Shown: piece by piece, positions 26,601-34,628 of the stretch
Layout: every line of letters starts with the position of its first letter
Numbering within the stretch: the first letter of the stretch is position 1
NCBI RefSeq assembly: GCF_049808615.1
Contig: NZ_JBNCAN010000007.1
Span: 103,793 to 167,792 of the forward strand
Source: Modicisalibacter sp049808615
GTDB taxonomy: Bacteria; Pseudomonadota; Gammaproteobacteria; Pseudomonadales; Halomonadaceae
DNA: 64,000 bases
Direction: 5' to 3'
Program-made: the position numbers and the translations under genes
Notes under the pieces: generated by a model
The model's input: the letters and a program-made list of their open reading frames with translations, nothing else
Told to the model about the DNA's origin: nothing
Database searches by the model: none

Positions 26601-27200
26601 ATGACTCAAGATGACATTACCCTGCTGGTATTGGCCGGCGGCCAGGGACGCCGTATGGGCGGCGTGGACAAAGGTTGGATATGTTGGTGCGGCCAGCCCT
26701 TGATCGTGCATGTTCTGTCGCGTCTGGCAGGGCAGGCGGGCTCGGTGCTGATCAATGCCAATCGTACACTCGAGGCCTATGAGCGACTTGGCTATCCGGT
26801 GATTACCGATCTCGAAGACGACTTCAAGGGCCCCTTGATGGGGATTCTAAGTGGATTATCCGCTGCATCGACCCCCTGGGTGCTCGTCGTACCCTGTGAT
26901 ACACCGGCGCTACCGGAAGATCTGGTCGTGCGCATGATCGATAATATCGGCGGGTGTGATATCGCCGTGGCTCATGACGGCGAGCGCGCACATCCGGTCA
27001 TCGCGCTGATACGTCGCGAGCTGGCCGAGGATCTCCGCGAGGCCCTGGCGGCCGGTGAGCGCAAGATCGATCGCTGGTATGAGCGTCATGTCTGGTGTCA
27101 CGTGGATTTCAGCGATCAGGCACTGGCCTTTACCAATCTCAATACCCCTGAAGACAAGACGAACCTGGCCCAGCGACTCGAGCGTGATGGGTCAACGTGA
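26601..27200 (+). CDS. mobA: molybdenum cofactor guanylyltransferase
   Basis: Attaches GMP to Mo-molybdopterin to make the MGD form used by DMSO-reductase-family enzymes. The 199-residue protein opens with the nucleotidyltransferase signature LAGGQGRRMGGVDKGW (10-25) and continues with INANRTLEAYERLGYPVITDLEDDFKGPLMGILSGL and the Asp-containing VVPCDTPALPEDLV. Its presence says that bis-MGD type molybdo- or tungsto-enzymes exist in this organism. It follows tupC on the same strand, and a terminator-like hairpin follows it. Confidence 0.94.
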   Translation: MTQDDITLLVLAGGQGRRMGGVDKGWICWCGQPLIVHVLSRLAGQAGSVLINANRTLEAYERLGYPVITDLEDDFKGPLMGILSGLSAASTPWVLVVPCDTPALPEDLVVRMIDNIGGCDIAVAHDGERAHPVIALIRRELAEDLREALAAGERKIDRWYERHVWCHVDFSDQALAFTNLNTPEDKTNLAQRLERDGST

Positions 27201-27214
27201 CACAGTAGGATGAG

Positions 27215-27262
27215 TCACCGGCAGTGACAAAATGATAAGCCGGTGATTTCAGGATTTTATTC
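27215..27262 (+). terminator. terminator-like hairpin after mobA
   Basis: TCACCGGC (27215-27222) pairs perfectly with GCCGGTGA (27239-27246), followed by TTTCAGGATTTTATT. It may separate tupABC-mobA from the mobB-moaA run or attenuate read-through. Confidence 0.55.
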
Positions 27263-27367
27263 GCTGTCATGGGCGCAATCTCGGTACGATGGTTGCCTTG
27301 AATATTGACAGCGTAACCTGGGTGAGAGCGTCACCGCACACCACAAATTCGCAGATTATAGAACATC

Positions 27368-27940
27368 ATGACACTCGATCTTGCCAACGAAACACTGCCC
27401 TTGCTGGGTATCGCCGCCTGGAGCGGCACAGGGAAAACCACCCTGCTCGAAGCCTTGTTGCCGCGTCTGGCGGAACGAGGAGTCCGCGTCGCGGTCATCA
27501 AGCATGCCCACCACGGCTTCGATGTAGATCAGCCCGGAAAGGATAGCCATCGTCTGCGCGCCGCCGGCGCGGCACCCATGCTGGTCGCCTCGAAGGCACG
27601 TTTCGCGCTGATGATGGAAACGCCGGATCGCACCGAGGCGGATCTTGCCATGCTGATCGATCAGGTTAGGCCCTTGCATCCGGATCTGGTGCTCATCGAA
27701 GGTTTCAAGGCCTGGCCAGTGCCCAAGCTGGAACTCTTCCGTCCCGTTCTTGAAAAACCACTATTGGCCGACAGCGATGGCTGGGTGCAGGTTGTCGCCA
27801 GCGACGACGCGCTGACGCTGCCCGAGGGCGTCGAAATCCTGGATCTGAATGATCTCGATGCTCTGACCGACTATATCGCGGCCTGGCCGCAACAGTGGAC
27901 CCAGCGACGCCAACCTCGCGGGACGGGAGGCCGGCAATGA
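27368..27940 (+). CDS. mobB: molybdopterin-guanine dinucleotide biosynthesis protein B
   Basis: GTP-binding accessory protein to MobA, 190 residues. The P-loop WSGTGKTTLLE is at about residues 18-28, then VAVIKHAHHGFDVDQPGKDSHRLRAAGA and DLVLIEGFKAWPVPKLELFRP, all typical of MobB. Its last codons overlap the moeA start (CAATGA), so the two are coupled. It begins a run of five overlapping cofactor genes through moaA. Confidence 0.94.
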   Translation: MTLDLANETLPLLGIAAWSGTGKTTLLEALLPRLAERGVRVAVIKHAHHGFDVDQPGKDSHRLRAAGAAPMLVASKARFALMMETPDRTEADLAMLIDQVRPLHPDLVLIEGFKAWPVPKLELFRPVLEKPLLADSDGWVQVVASDDALTLPEGVEILDLNDLDALTDYIAAWPQQWTQRRQPRGTGGRQ

Positions 27941-29211
27941 GCCTGTCCTGTTTCGAGCTTGGTGAGCGCATGCTCAGCGTCGATGAAGCCCTCGATGCCT
28001 TACGTGAGTTGGCGCCCAACTCACTGGAAAGTGAGTCTGTATCGCTATCGGCGTCATTGGATCGGGTGCTGGCGGAGGATGCGATATCACCCATTGATGT
28101 GCCGCAAAATACCAATGCGGCCATGGATGGCATCGCCATGAGCTGGCCCGGTGATAACGGACAAACCCGGTTCGCGCTTCAGGGAGAGGTGCTTGCCGGC
28201 AGCCGCTTTGATGGCCGTCTTTCTCCTGGCCAGGCGGTGACCATCACGACCGGTGCGCCACTGCCCGAAGGGGCCGATACCGTCATCATGTCCGAGCAGC
28301 TGCTCTGGGCACAGGAAGAGTCACAAGAAGGCGTGGGGCGCTGGGTCGAGGTACAGCAGGCGGATCGGGTACGCCGGGGCCAGAACGTGCGTGAGGCGGG
28401 GGAGGACATCCCTCGCGGCACGAAAGCCTTGAGTGCAGGGACCCGGTTGAAACCCCAGCATCTGGGATTGCTGGCATCTCTCGGGATGATCGAGGCGCGG
28501 GTCGTGCGTCGCCCGCGGGTCGCCATCTTTTCCACCGGCGATGAAGTGACCGCACCGGGTGAAACGCTACCTGCGGCGGGAATCTTCGACTCCAATCGCT
28601 TTTCTCTGCACGGGCTACTGACGCGGCTGGGCTGCGAAGTGATCGATCTAGGGATTCTTGCCGACGATTTTACTTACATTCGGGGCGCCCTGGAGGAGGC
28701 GACGCAGAAAGCTGACATGGTCATCACCAGCGGCGGCGTATCCGTGGGGCAGGCGGACTTGACCCGAAAGGCGCTGGATGACACGGGCCGACTCGGCTTC
28801 TGGCGTATCGCCATTCGACCGGGAAGGCCGCTGGCCTTCGGCACCCTGGGGGAGCACGAGATTCCTTTCTTTGGGCTGCCGGGCAACCCGGTAGCCGTGA
28901 TGGTGACCTTCCTGCAATTCGTGCAGCCCTTGCTACGCACGCTGTTGGGAGAACACCAATGGCAGCCGCGTCGTCTGACGGCCATTGCCGACGAGCCGCT
29001 GCAAAGTCGTCAGGGGCGCGTCGATTTTCTACGCGGCGTCTATGCCTGCGATGATCAAGGGCGCCTGCATGTGCGCACGACCGGACGCCAGGGCTCGGGT
29101 ATCCTGTCATCGATGGTAGCGGCCAACTGTCTGATCGAAATCGAGGCGGCCCGCGCCGGTGTGGCACAAGGCGAAACCGTGACCTTACAACCCTTTGGGG
29201 AGCTGACATGA
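27937..29211 (+). CDS. moeA: molybdopterin molybdenumtransferase
   Basis: Inserts molybdate (or tungstate) into adenylated molybdopterin. The 424-residue protein starts MSLSCFELGERMLSVDEAL and contains DVPQNTNAAMDGIA (family-typical DNSAMDGYA position, here with Thr-Asn), the FSTGDEV motif, ITSGGVSVGQADL and LPGNPVAVMVTFLQFVQPLL. The start overlaps mobB and the stop overlaps the next gene by four bases (ATGA). A MogA/MoaB adenylyltransferase partner is not in this window and must be elsewhere. Confidence 0.95.
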   Translation: MSLSCFELGERMLSVDEALDALRELAPNSLESESVSLSASLDRVLAEDAISPIDVPQNTNAAMDGIAMSWPGDNGQTRFALQGEVLAGSRFDGRLSPGQAVTITTGAPLPEGADTVIMSEQLLWAQEESQEGVGRWVEVQQADRVRRGQNVREAGEDIPRGTKALSAGTRLKPQHLGLLASLGMIEARVVRRPRVAIFSTGDEVTAPGETLPAAGIFDSNRFSLHGLLTRLGCEVIDLGILADDFTYIRGALEEATQKADMVITSGGVSVGQADLTRKALDDTGRLGFWRIAIRPGRPLAFGTLGEHEIPFFGLPGNPVAVMVTFLQFVQPLLRTLLGEHQWQPRRLTAIADEPLQSRQGRVDFLRGVYACDDQGRLHVRTTGRQGSGILSSMVAANCLIEIEAARAGVAQGETVTLQPFGELT

Positions 29212-30077
29212 GCCTGACGCATCTCAATTCACGTGGCGAGGCGCACATGGTCGATGTCGCCGACAAGACAGAAACTCGTCGCGAAGCGGTAGCCAGTGGA
29301 CGAATTCACATGCGCGCGGAGACCCTGGCGCTCCTCGCCGAGGGGGGGCTGCCCAAGGGCGATGTCCTGGCCACGGCACGTATTGCCGGTATACAGGCGG
29401 CCAAGCGGACCTCTGAATTGATCCCGCTGTGTCACGCCCTGGCGCTGTCCAAGGTCAGTATCGACTTCGTTCTCAATGAGGCGGAGGCGAGTGTCGATGT
29501 GAGTGCCGCCTGTCGTCTGACCGGCCGCACCGGGGTCGAGATGGAGGCGTTGACCGCTGTATCGGTAGCCTGTCTGACTTTGTACGACATGTGCAAGGCG
29601 GTGGACAAGGATATGCGTATCGATGCCATTCAACTGCTCTCCAAGACCGGCGGCAAGTCCGGAGATTATCAACGCCAGCCCGGTGCAGCCGGAGAGGCCA
29701 GTGCCTCTTCGACCGCGATTGACACTGTGACGTCGGAGCCGGAGCAGGCCGGCGGTATGACTCCCATCGTGACCGGCAAGTGTTTCGAGGGCAATGTCGG
29801 TGTCATGCTGGATACGGAGCAGTCCTGCATCCATGTCAAGTGTCTTGCGGAACTGCGGGAACGCCTCGGCGTCAGCGATATCAGTGTTGCCTATACGGCC
29901 CTTCCCTCGCCCACCATTGCAGGACTCAAAAGCGCCCTCGAGCAACAGGACGAGCGCTTTGCCCTGCTGCGCGAACAGCGTGTATTGTGTGCTGTCAATC
30001 AGGTGATGAGCGCTGAAGAGACCCTGTTGACCGAAGGGGATGAAGTGGCTTTTTTTCCACCGGTGACGGGGGGATGA
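29208..30077 (+). CDS. MoaC-MoaD fusion: cyclic pyranopterin monophosphate synthase fused to molybdopterin synthase small subunit
   Basis: A 289-residue two-domain protein. Residues 1-157 are a full MoaC, with LIPLCHALALSKV (72-84), TGRTGVEMEALTAVS (105-119) and YDMCKAVDKDM. A linker rich in Ala, Ser and Glu covers about 158-195. Residues 206-289 are a MoaD with CLAELRERLGVSD, CAVNQVMS, LTEGDEVAFFPP and the terminal VTGG whose last glycine carries the thiocarboxylate. No frameshift or separate stop exists between the halves. An internal ATG at 29805 could make free MoaD, but its ribosome site is weak. It overlaps moeA and moaE by ATGA. Confidence 0.9.
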   Translation: MSLTHLNSRGEAHMVDVADKTETRREAVASGRIHMRAETLALLAEGGLPKGDVLATARIAGIQAAKRTSELIPLCHALALSKVSIDFVLNEAEASVDVSAACRLTGRTGVEMEALTAVSVACLTLYDMCKAVDKDMRIDAIQLLSKTGGKSGDYQRQPGAAGEASASSTAIDTVTSEPEQAGGMTPIVTGKCFEGNVGVMLDTEQSCIHVKCLAELRERLGVSDISVAYTALPSPTIAGLKSALEQQDERFALLREQRVLCAVNQVMSAEETLLTEGDEVAFFPPVTGG

Positions 30078-30532
30078 GAATGATCAACGTACAGACGCAA
30101 CCGTTCGATGTCGGTGAAGAGCACAAGGCCTTGCTCGAAGGACGTACCGACGTCGGGGCCGTGGTATGTTTTACCGGGCTGGTACGGGATTTCAATGAGA
30201 GTCCGGAAGTAAAGGCCTTGTCTCTCGAGCATTATCCGGGCATGACCGAACAGGCACTTGCCCGCATTGTGAGCGAGGCCGAGCAGCGCTGGTCGTTGCA
30301 GGACGTGCGTCTGATTCATCGTATCGGTCGTCTCGAACCTGGCGATCCGATCGTACTGGTGGCGGTCGCCAGTGCTCATCGCCGCAACGCCTTCGAGGCG
30401 TGTGATTTCATCATGGATTATCTCAAGACCCAGGCGCCCTTCTGGAAAAAGGAGCACACGGCGGGGGGGCACTACTGGGTATCAGAACGTGACTCCGACA
30501 AGCAGGATGCCAAGCGTTGGGAGGTATCATGA
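30074..30532 (+). CDS. moaE: molybdopterin synthase catalytic subunit
   Basis: Large subunit of molybdopterin synthase, which transfers sulfur from the MoaD C-terminal thiocarboxylate to cyclic pyranopterin. The 152-residue protein has VVCFTGLVRDFN near 30-42, LEHYPGMTE, HRIGRLEPGD, VASAHRRNAF and the active-site lysines in FWKKEHTAGGHYWV. Its start overlaps the MoaC-MoaD fusion gene and its stop overlaps moaA, so the whole set is translated in series. Its partner here must be the fused MoaD domain unless a second moaD exists elsewhere. Confidence 0.95.
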   Translation: MRMINVQTQPFDVGEEHKALLEGRTDVGAVVCFTGLVRDFNESPEVKALSLEHYPGMTEQALARIVSEAEQRWSLQDVRLIHRIGRLEPGDPIVLVAVASAHRRNAFEACDFIMDYLKTQAPFWKKEHTAGGHYWVSERDSDKQDAKRWEVS

Positions 30533-31518
30533 CGCAATTGATCGACGATTTTCAGCGCGTGGTGAGCTATGTCCGGATTTCCGTCACCGACCGCTGCGAT
30601 TTTCGCTGTGTTTATTGCATGAGCGAAGAGATGACCTTCTTGCCTCGGGCGCAGATTCTCACGTTAGAAGAATTGGCAACCGTCGCCCGGGCCTTCACTG
30701 AACTGGGGGTGGAAAAGATTCGCCTGACGGGGGGCGAGCCCCTGGTGCGTCGGGGAATCGATGAGCTGGTGTCTGAAATCGGCAAGCTCGACGGCCTCCG
30801 GGATTTCGCCATGACCACCAACGGGGCCGGCTTGGTCAAACATGCCCCTGCCTTGCGTCAGGGGGGATTGCAGCGCCTGAATATCAGTCTGGACTCGCTG
30901 GATCCTGCGCTCTTCAAGAAACTGACCCGTACCGGCGATTTGCACAAGGTGATCGATGGAATGCATGCGGCCCAAGATGCCGGCTTTGATCGCATCAAGC
31001 TGAATGCCGTCATTCTCAAGGGTCGGAACGACAATGAGGTGCTTGACCTGGTGGAATTTGCGCGACGTGAATCTGTCGATATCAGTTTCATCGAGGAGAT
31101 GCCTTTAGGCGACGTATCGGATCACTCTCGGGGTGAAACCTACTGCTCCAGCGATGACGTTCAAGCCATCATTGAATCTCGCCATGTACTCTTGCCGACC
31201 ACCGAAACCACCCTAGGGCCTTCACGTTATTTTCGCATGCCGGATAGTTCTTCTAGAGTCGGTTTCATCTCGCCGCATAGCCACAACTTCTGTTCGACCT
31301 GCAATCGTGTGCGAGTGACGGCGGAAGGGCGACTTCTGCTCTGTCTTGGCAATGAGCATTCTGTAGACTTACGCGAGACCCTGCGACGCTATCCCGGTGA
31401 TATCGATGCGTTGAAAGCACGTATTGTCGATGCCATGGCTCTCAAACCGGAGCGTCACCATTTCACGACCGATGGCGATGTACAAGTCGTGCGATTCATG
31501 AACATGACCGGCGGGTAA
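30529..31518 (+). CDS. moaA: GTP 3',8-cyclase (radical SAM)
   Basis: First step of molybdenum-cofactor synthesis, converting GTP to 3',8-cyclo-GTP, which MoaC then rearranges. The 329-residue protein has the radical SAM triad in DRCDFRCVYCM (about 20-30), the SAM-binding TGGEPLVR, and the C-terminal second cluster in HNFCSTCNRVR plus a third Cys downstream. It ends with the conserved GG tail (MNMTGG) that contributes to catalysis. The ATG overlaps the moaE stop. A strong terminator follows, ending the cofactor run. Confidence 0.96.
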   Translation: MTQLIDDFQRVVSYVRISVTDRCDFRCVYCMSEEMTFLPRAQILTLEELATVARAFTELGVEKIRLTGGEPLVRRGIDELVSEIGKLDGLRDFAMTTNGAGLVKHAPALRQGGLQRLNISLDSLDPALFKKLTRTGDLHKVIDGMHAAQDAGFDRIKLNAVILKGRNDNEVLDLVEFARRESVDISFIEEMPLGDVSDHSRGETYCSSDDVQAIIESRHVLLPTTETTLGPSRYFRMPDSSSRVGFISPHSHNFCSTCNRVRVTAEGRLLLCLGNEHSVDLRETLRRYPGDIDALKARIVDAMALKPERHHFTTDGDVQVVRFMNMTGG

Positions 31519-31546
31519 TAGCGATTATCGATTGCTTTTTCCGATT

Positions 31547-31575
31547 AACAGCGATCCATGATCGCTGTTTTTTTG
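31547..31575 (+). terminator. intrinsic terminator after moaA
   Basis: ACAGCGATC pairs perfectly with GATCGCTGT around CAT, followed by a run of T's. It ends the mobB-moaA transcript. Confidence 0.9.
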
Positions 31576-31615
31576 GATGAATACTTCTTTTTTTGTTATT
31601 AGTCGTTGGCATGTC

Positions 31616-31643
31616 TTGTCAATCGGGTAAGTAAGCATATACT
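31616..31643 (+). promoter_or_regulatory. sigma-70 promoter of the H-NS-like gene
   Basis: TTGTCA and TATACT are separated by 16 bases, in an AT-rich stretch 52 bases before the ATG of the small DNA-binding protein. Confidence 0.6.
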
Positions 31644-31695
31644 TTTATGATAATAAGCTTTGAGTGGCCAATAATCTCTCGCACGGAGGAGTCCG

Positions 31696-31983
31696 ATGTC
31701 CACCGAATCTCTTGAACGAATCGCACGTAATAAAAATGTCGCTCGTGCCGCTGCTCGACAGCTGAGCATGGAGCAGCTACATAAATTGGCAGAAGTCATC
31801 AGCGAAGTGATCGAGCAGAAACAGCAGGAAGATATTTATCGGCGTGAAGAACAAGAGCAAAAGGCTCGCAAGCTCGCCGAGATTCGTGAAGCCATTAATG
31901 ATGCGGGCCTTTCCGTCGATGACTTGGTCGGCGAGCAACCTCGCCGCCGTCGAGGACGCCCGCCCAAGAATGCCAAGACATAA
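31696..31983 (+). CDS. small H-NS-like nucleoid protein with an AT-hook-like tail
   Basis: A 95-residue highly charged protein. Residues 20-75 form a likely coiled coil (MEQLHKLAEVISEVIEQKQQE, then EEQEQKARKLAEIREAINDAGLS). It resembles the oligomerisation half of H-NS-family proteins, including the phrase NDAGLSVDDL. In place of a full H-NS DNA-binding domain it ends in RRRRGRPPKNAKT, an AT-hook-like RGRPPK element. It is expected to bind the minor groove of AT-rich DNA. A GGAGGA ribosome site precedes the ATG. It is flanked by terminators on both sides, so it is monocistronic. The family label is tentative, but DNA-binding character is likely. Confidence 0.68.
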   Translation: MSTESLERIARNKNVARAAARQLSMEQLHKLAEVISEVIEQKQQEDIYRREEQEQKARKLAEIREAINDAGLSVDDLVGEQPRRRRGRPPKNAKT

Positions 31984-32038
31984 CCACCTTCGCGGAAAAC
32001 GTTTCTTGGCTACCATGCTCGATTCGTTATAAGAATAT

Positions 32039-32073
32039 AAGAAGCGGTTTATAACCACTCCGCTTCTTTTTTA
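32039..32073 (+). terminator. bidirectional terminator between the H-NS-like gene and RNase J
   Basis: AAGAAGCGG pairs perfectly with CCGCTTCTT (loop 12), followed by TTTT. The A-rich left side makes it usable from both strands by these convergent genes. Confidence 0.85.
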
Positions 32074-32124
32074 GTATGCGCAGTTCAAGTAGGTAAGATT
32101 CGAGGCTGTCTTTCACATATGCGT

Positions 32125-33825
32125 TTATAAAGATTGTTCGGCATTTGTCGTGAAATTTATCTCCGCAGGTGTCAGTTGCAGATGAACGGTGGGTAAATGA
32201 CGCAGGTGGTCGGCGAGCCATTGCATCATTAGGGGTTGCAAGCGTTCTCGAAGTTGAACAAGGGTGGTCGCCGCTGCTTGCTCGAGCGTGGTGTCGATCC
32301 AATCGGCGAAACTGTCTTCATCGAGTGCCAATGGGACCGACGCATCGATCAGCAAGCGCCCGATACGCAGCCAGCCCGTCGACTCGGGAGCGACGGCGAT
32401 CAGAATGAACAGCTCACCAAAACGCTCGCGGCGATCTCCCTTGGGCGCTTGCAGACCCGCCAACGCCTGTACTCGATCCTCCGTGATGATCCGCGGCGTC
32501 TGCGAATAGCGGGTTTCTACCGTCAATCCTTCATGATCGAAGCGTACGAGATCGCCATTGATCGGAATCAGCGGTGCGTTGATGTTTCTGGTTCTAGCCA
32601 GCGTCTGGTGGGCGCTTTGATGAGAATGCTCGCCATGCACCGGGAGTAGATAACGCGGCTTGAGCCATTCATAGAAAGTATGCAGTTCCTCCTGGGCGGG
32701 ATGGCCGGAAGCGTGCAATTCGGGATGCAGGCGTTCCTCGAGAATAGCGACATTCAGACGCCGCAAGCCATTGTACAGTCGTTCGATGAGACGTTCGTTG
32801 CCGGGGATCGCCTTGGCAGAGAAGATGACCGTGTCTCCCTCCTGCAGTTCGAAATCCGGGTGGCGGCCCTGGGCAAGCCGGGATAGCGCTGCGCGCGGTT
32901 CGCCTTGACTGCCGGTCGCGATGACTACCACTTCCTGCGCGGGTAAATACCCGAGATCGCGTACCGGCACCAGAGGCGGGAAATCTTCCAGATAACCCAG
33001 TCCGCGGGCGATGCGTACCATGCGTTCCATGGAGCGCCCCATCAGGCTGACGCGTCGACCACAACGCGACGCGGCGCGTCCGATGGCAAGCACGCGAGCC
33101 AGATTGCTGGCGAAGCAGGAGACGATGACGCGACCCGTACAGTTCCCTAGCGTCTCTTCCAAGGCGCGAGCAACATCGCCTTCGCTGCGCGATCGGCCAG
33201 GCATCGGGGCGTTGGTGGAATCACCTACCAGCAGATCGATGGGTGCCAGAGAGCGAAAGAGTTCCTCATCGATTGCAGAGCCGATCAAGGGGTCAGGGTC
33301 GAGCTTCCAGTCCCCGCTGTGCAGCACTCGATGGTGAGGCGTCAAAAGCAACAGCGCACAGCTTTCGGGAATCGAGTGGGGCAGAGGAAGATAACGCAGA
33401 GCGAAAACGCCGATTTCCAGGGCGTCCCCCGGTTCGACGACTCGGATGGCGTCGGTGGCGAGACCGCGTTCGATGAATTTGGCGCGTAAGAGGCCCGCGG
33501 CTAGCGGTGTCGCATGAATAGGACAGCCCCAATGCGGCCACAGCCAGGCGGCTGCACCGATATGATCTTCATGACCGTGGGTAATGACCAGGGCCCGCGG
33601 GGTAATGCCCAGCGCCGGCAGCCCATCGATGTTGGGGACTTGCAGAGGGGAGTCGGGTAGATCCTGACGGATCATCATGCCGCAATCGACCGCTATCCAG
33701 TCGTCGCCGAAACCGTAGAGGCTCAGGTTCATACCGATCTCACCGCAGCCGCCCAAGGGCAGGAAATGTAAGGGGGGACGACGGCGAGGACGAAGCTGTA
33801 CGCGGGAGTGAAGCATCATAGGCAT
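32125..33825 (-). CDS. rnj: ribonuclease J-family metallo-beta-lactamase RNase
   Basis: A 566-residue beta-CASP metallohydrolase expected to process and degrade RNA. It begins with the RNase J block LPLGGCGEIGMNLSLYGFGDDWIAVDCG. It has the metal-binding THGHEDHIGA motif, HSGDWKLD, IATGSQGEP, FSAKAIPGNE and the beta-CASP motif C stretch ASGHPAQEEL plus LPVHGEH. The C-terminal region is also present, so the protein looks full length. RNase J is typical of Gram-positives and alphaproteobacteria, so its occurrence in a gammaproteobacterium that also has RraA (an RNase E regulator homologue) is notable. The start is the first ATG after an AT-rich gap, and its ribosome site is weak. Confidence 0.9.
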   Translation of the reverse strand: MPMMLHSRVQLRPRRRPPLHFLPLGGCGEIGMNLSLYGFGDDWIAVDCGMMIRQDLPDSPLQVPNIDGLPALGITPRALVITHGHEDHIGAAAWLWPHWGCPIHATPLAAGLLRAKFIERGLATDAIRVVEPGDALEIGVFALRYLPLPHSIPESCALLLLTPHHRVLHSGDWKLDPDPLIGSAIDEELFRSLAPIDLLVGDSTNAPMPGRSRSEGDVARALEETLGNCTGRVIVSCFASNLARVLAIGRAASRCGRRVSLMGRSMERMVRIARGLGYLEDFPPLVPVRDLGYLPAQEVVVIATGSQGEPRAALSRLAQGRHPDFELQEGDTVIFSAKAIPGNERLIERLYNGLRRLNVAILEERLHPELHASGHPAQEELHTFYEWLKPRYLLPVHGEHSHQSAHQTLARTRNINAPLIPINGDLVRFDHEGLTVETRYSQTPRIITEDRVQALAGLQAPKGDRRERFGELFILIAVAPESTGWLRIGRLLIDASVPLALDEDSFADWIDTTLEQAAATTLVQLRERLQPLMMQWLADHLRHLPTVHLQLTPAEINFTTNAEQSL

Positions 33826-33953
33826 TGGCGGCTAAAAAGATTTTTACTATACGTGATGCTAGGGCGACGTCACAATGAATGAACGCGGGTCGTTGGCTTC
33901 ACTACACAGATTGACCCCGTATGATCTTTTTCTCGAGTTCGTATGAGTTCTCC

Positions 33954-34625
33954 ATGTCGTTTGCTGCTGTTGTCCTCGCCCCCTGGATACTGATTCTAAC
34001 CGCACTGCTTAGCATGAGCGTGCTGGTAAGAGCATTCTGGTTGTTTCCCTGGCAGCGGCTCGAGCAGGATCGTCCACTGCAGCATCGCCTGCTAGGCGCC
34101 ACGGTCTTTGTCATGCTGATGTGGCAGCTACGTGCCCAAGCCATCGACTGGCTCACCCTGCATCTGATGTTTACGGTGTTTCTAACACTGGTATTCACCG
34201 CGCCGTTGGCGCTGTTGGCCAATGCGTTGATCAATCTGGCGATGGTCGTGATCGGCAAGATTGCCTGGCCCTTGTTGGGGGTCAACATACTGGTCACCGG
34301 GGTAATACCGGCCCTGATCAGTGTGGCGACCTGGCGCCTGGTGGACCGACGCATGCCGGACAATCTATTTGTGTTTCTTTTTGTCTGTGGTTTCTTCGGC
34401 TCGGCGCTGGCAACGCTGATCAGCGGGATCTGCACCATCGGGATCATATGGTTGGGCAGCAATGACCCGGAGGTGCTGCGCTTGATTGGCGAATATGCTC
34501 TATTCCTGCCATTGTTGTTGCCTTCAGAGGCATTCGTCACCGGTACGATACTCAGTTTGTTACTGGTCTATCACCCTCACTGGGTCCTGACCTTTGACAG
34601 TCATCGTTACATCGATACGAAGTAA
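33954..34625 (+). CDS. CbiM-like integral membrane protein (ECF-type permease family), orphan
   Basis: A 223-residue, almost wholly hydrophobic protein with six or seven helices. WLTLHLMFTVFLTLVFTAPLALLAN and GVNILVTGVIPALISVATWRLVDRRMP resemble the CbiM-related energy-coupling-factor permease family (COG3235-like). Classical CbiM starts with a metal-coordinating MHI motif, which is absent here. No ECF ATPase or T-component genes are adjacent. The ATG at 33954 with GAG upstream is preferred over one 11 codons earlier. It converges on dinB with three bases between stops. Function is not assigned beyond a probable membrane transport component. Confidence 0.7.
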   Translation: MSFAAVVLAPWILILTALLSMSVLVRAFWLFPWQRLEQDRPLQHRLLGATVFVMLMWQLRAQAIDWLTLHLMFTVFLTLVFTAPLALLANALINLAMVVIGKIAWPLLGVNILVTGVIPALISVATWRLVDRRMPDNLFVFLFVCGFFGSALATLISGICTIGIIWLGSNDPEVLRLIGEYALFLPLLLPSEAFVTGTILSLLLVYHPHWVLTFDSHRYIDTK

Positions 34626-34628
34626 GGG

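Noticed and set aside
27201..27367. Moco riboswitch before mobB
   Set aside because: Only a simple terminator-like hairpin is visible. The multi-stem Moco RNA pattern could not be recognised.
29805..30077. Separate moaD gene starting at an internal ATG
   Set aside because: No stop codon or convincing ribosome site separates the domains, so it is annotated as a fusion. Internal initiation is noted only as a possibility.
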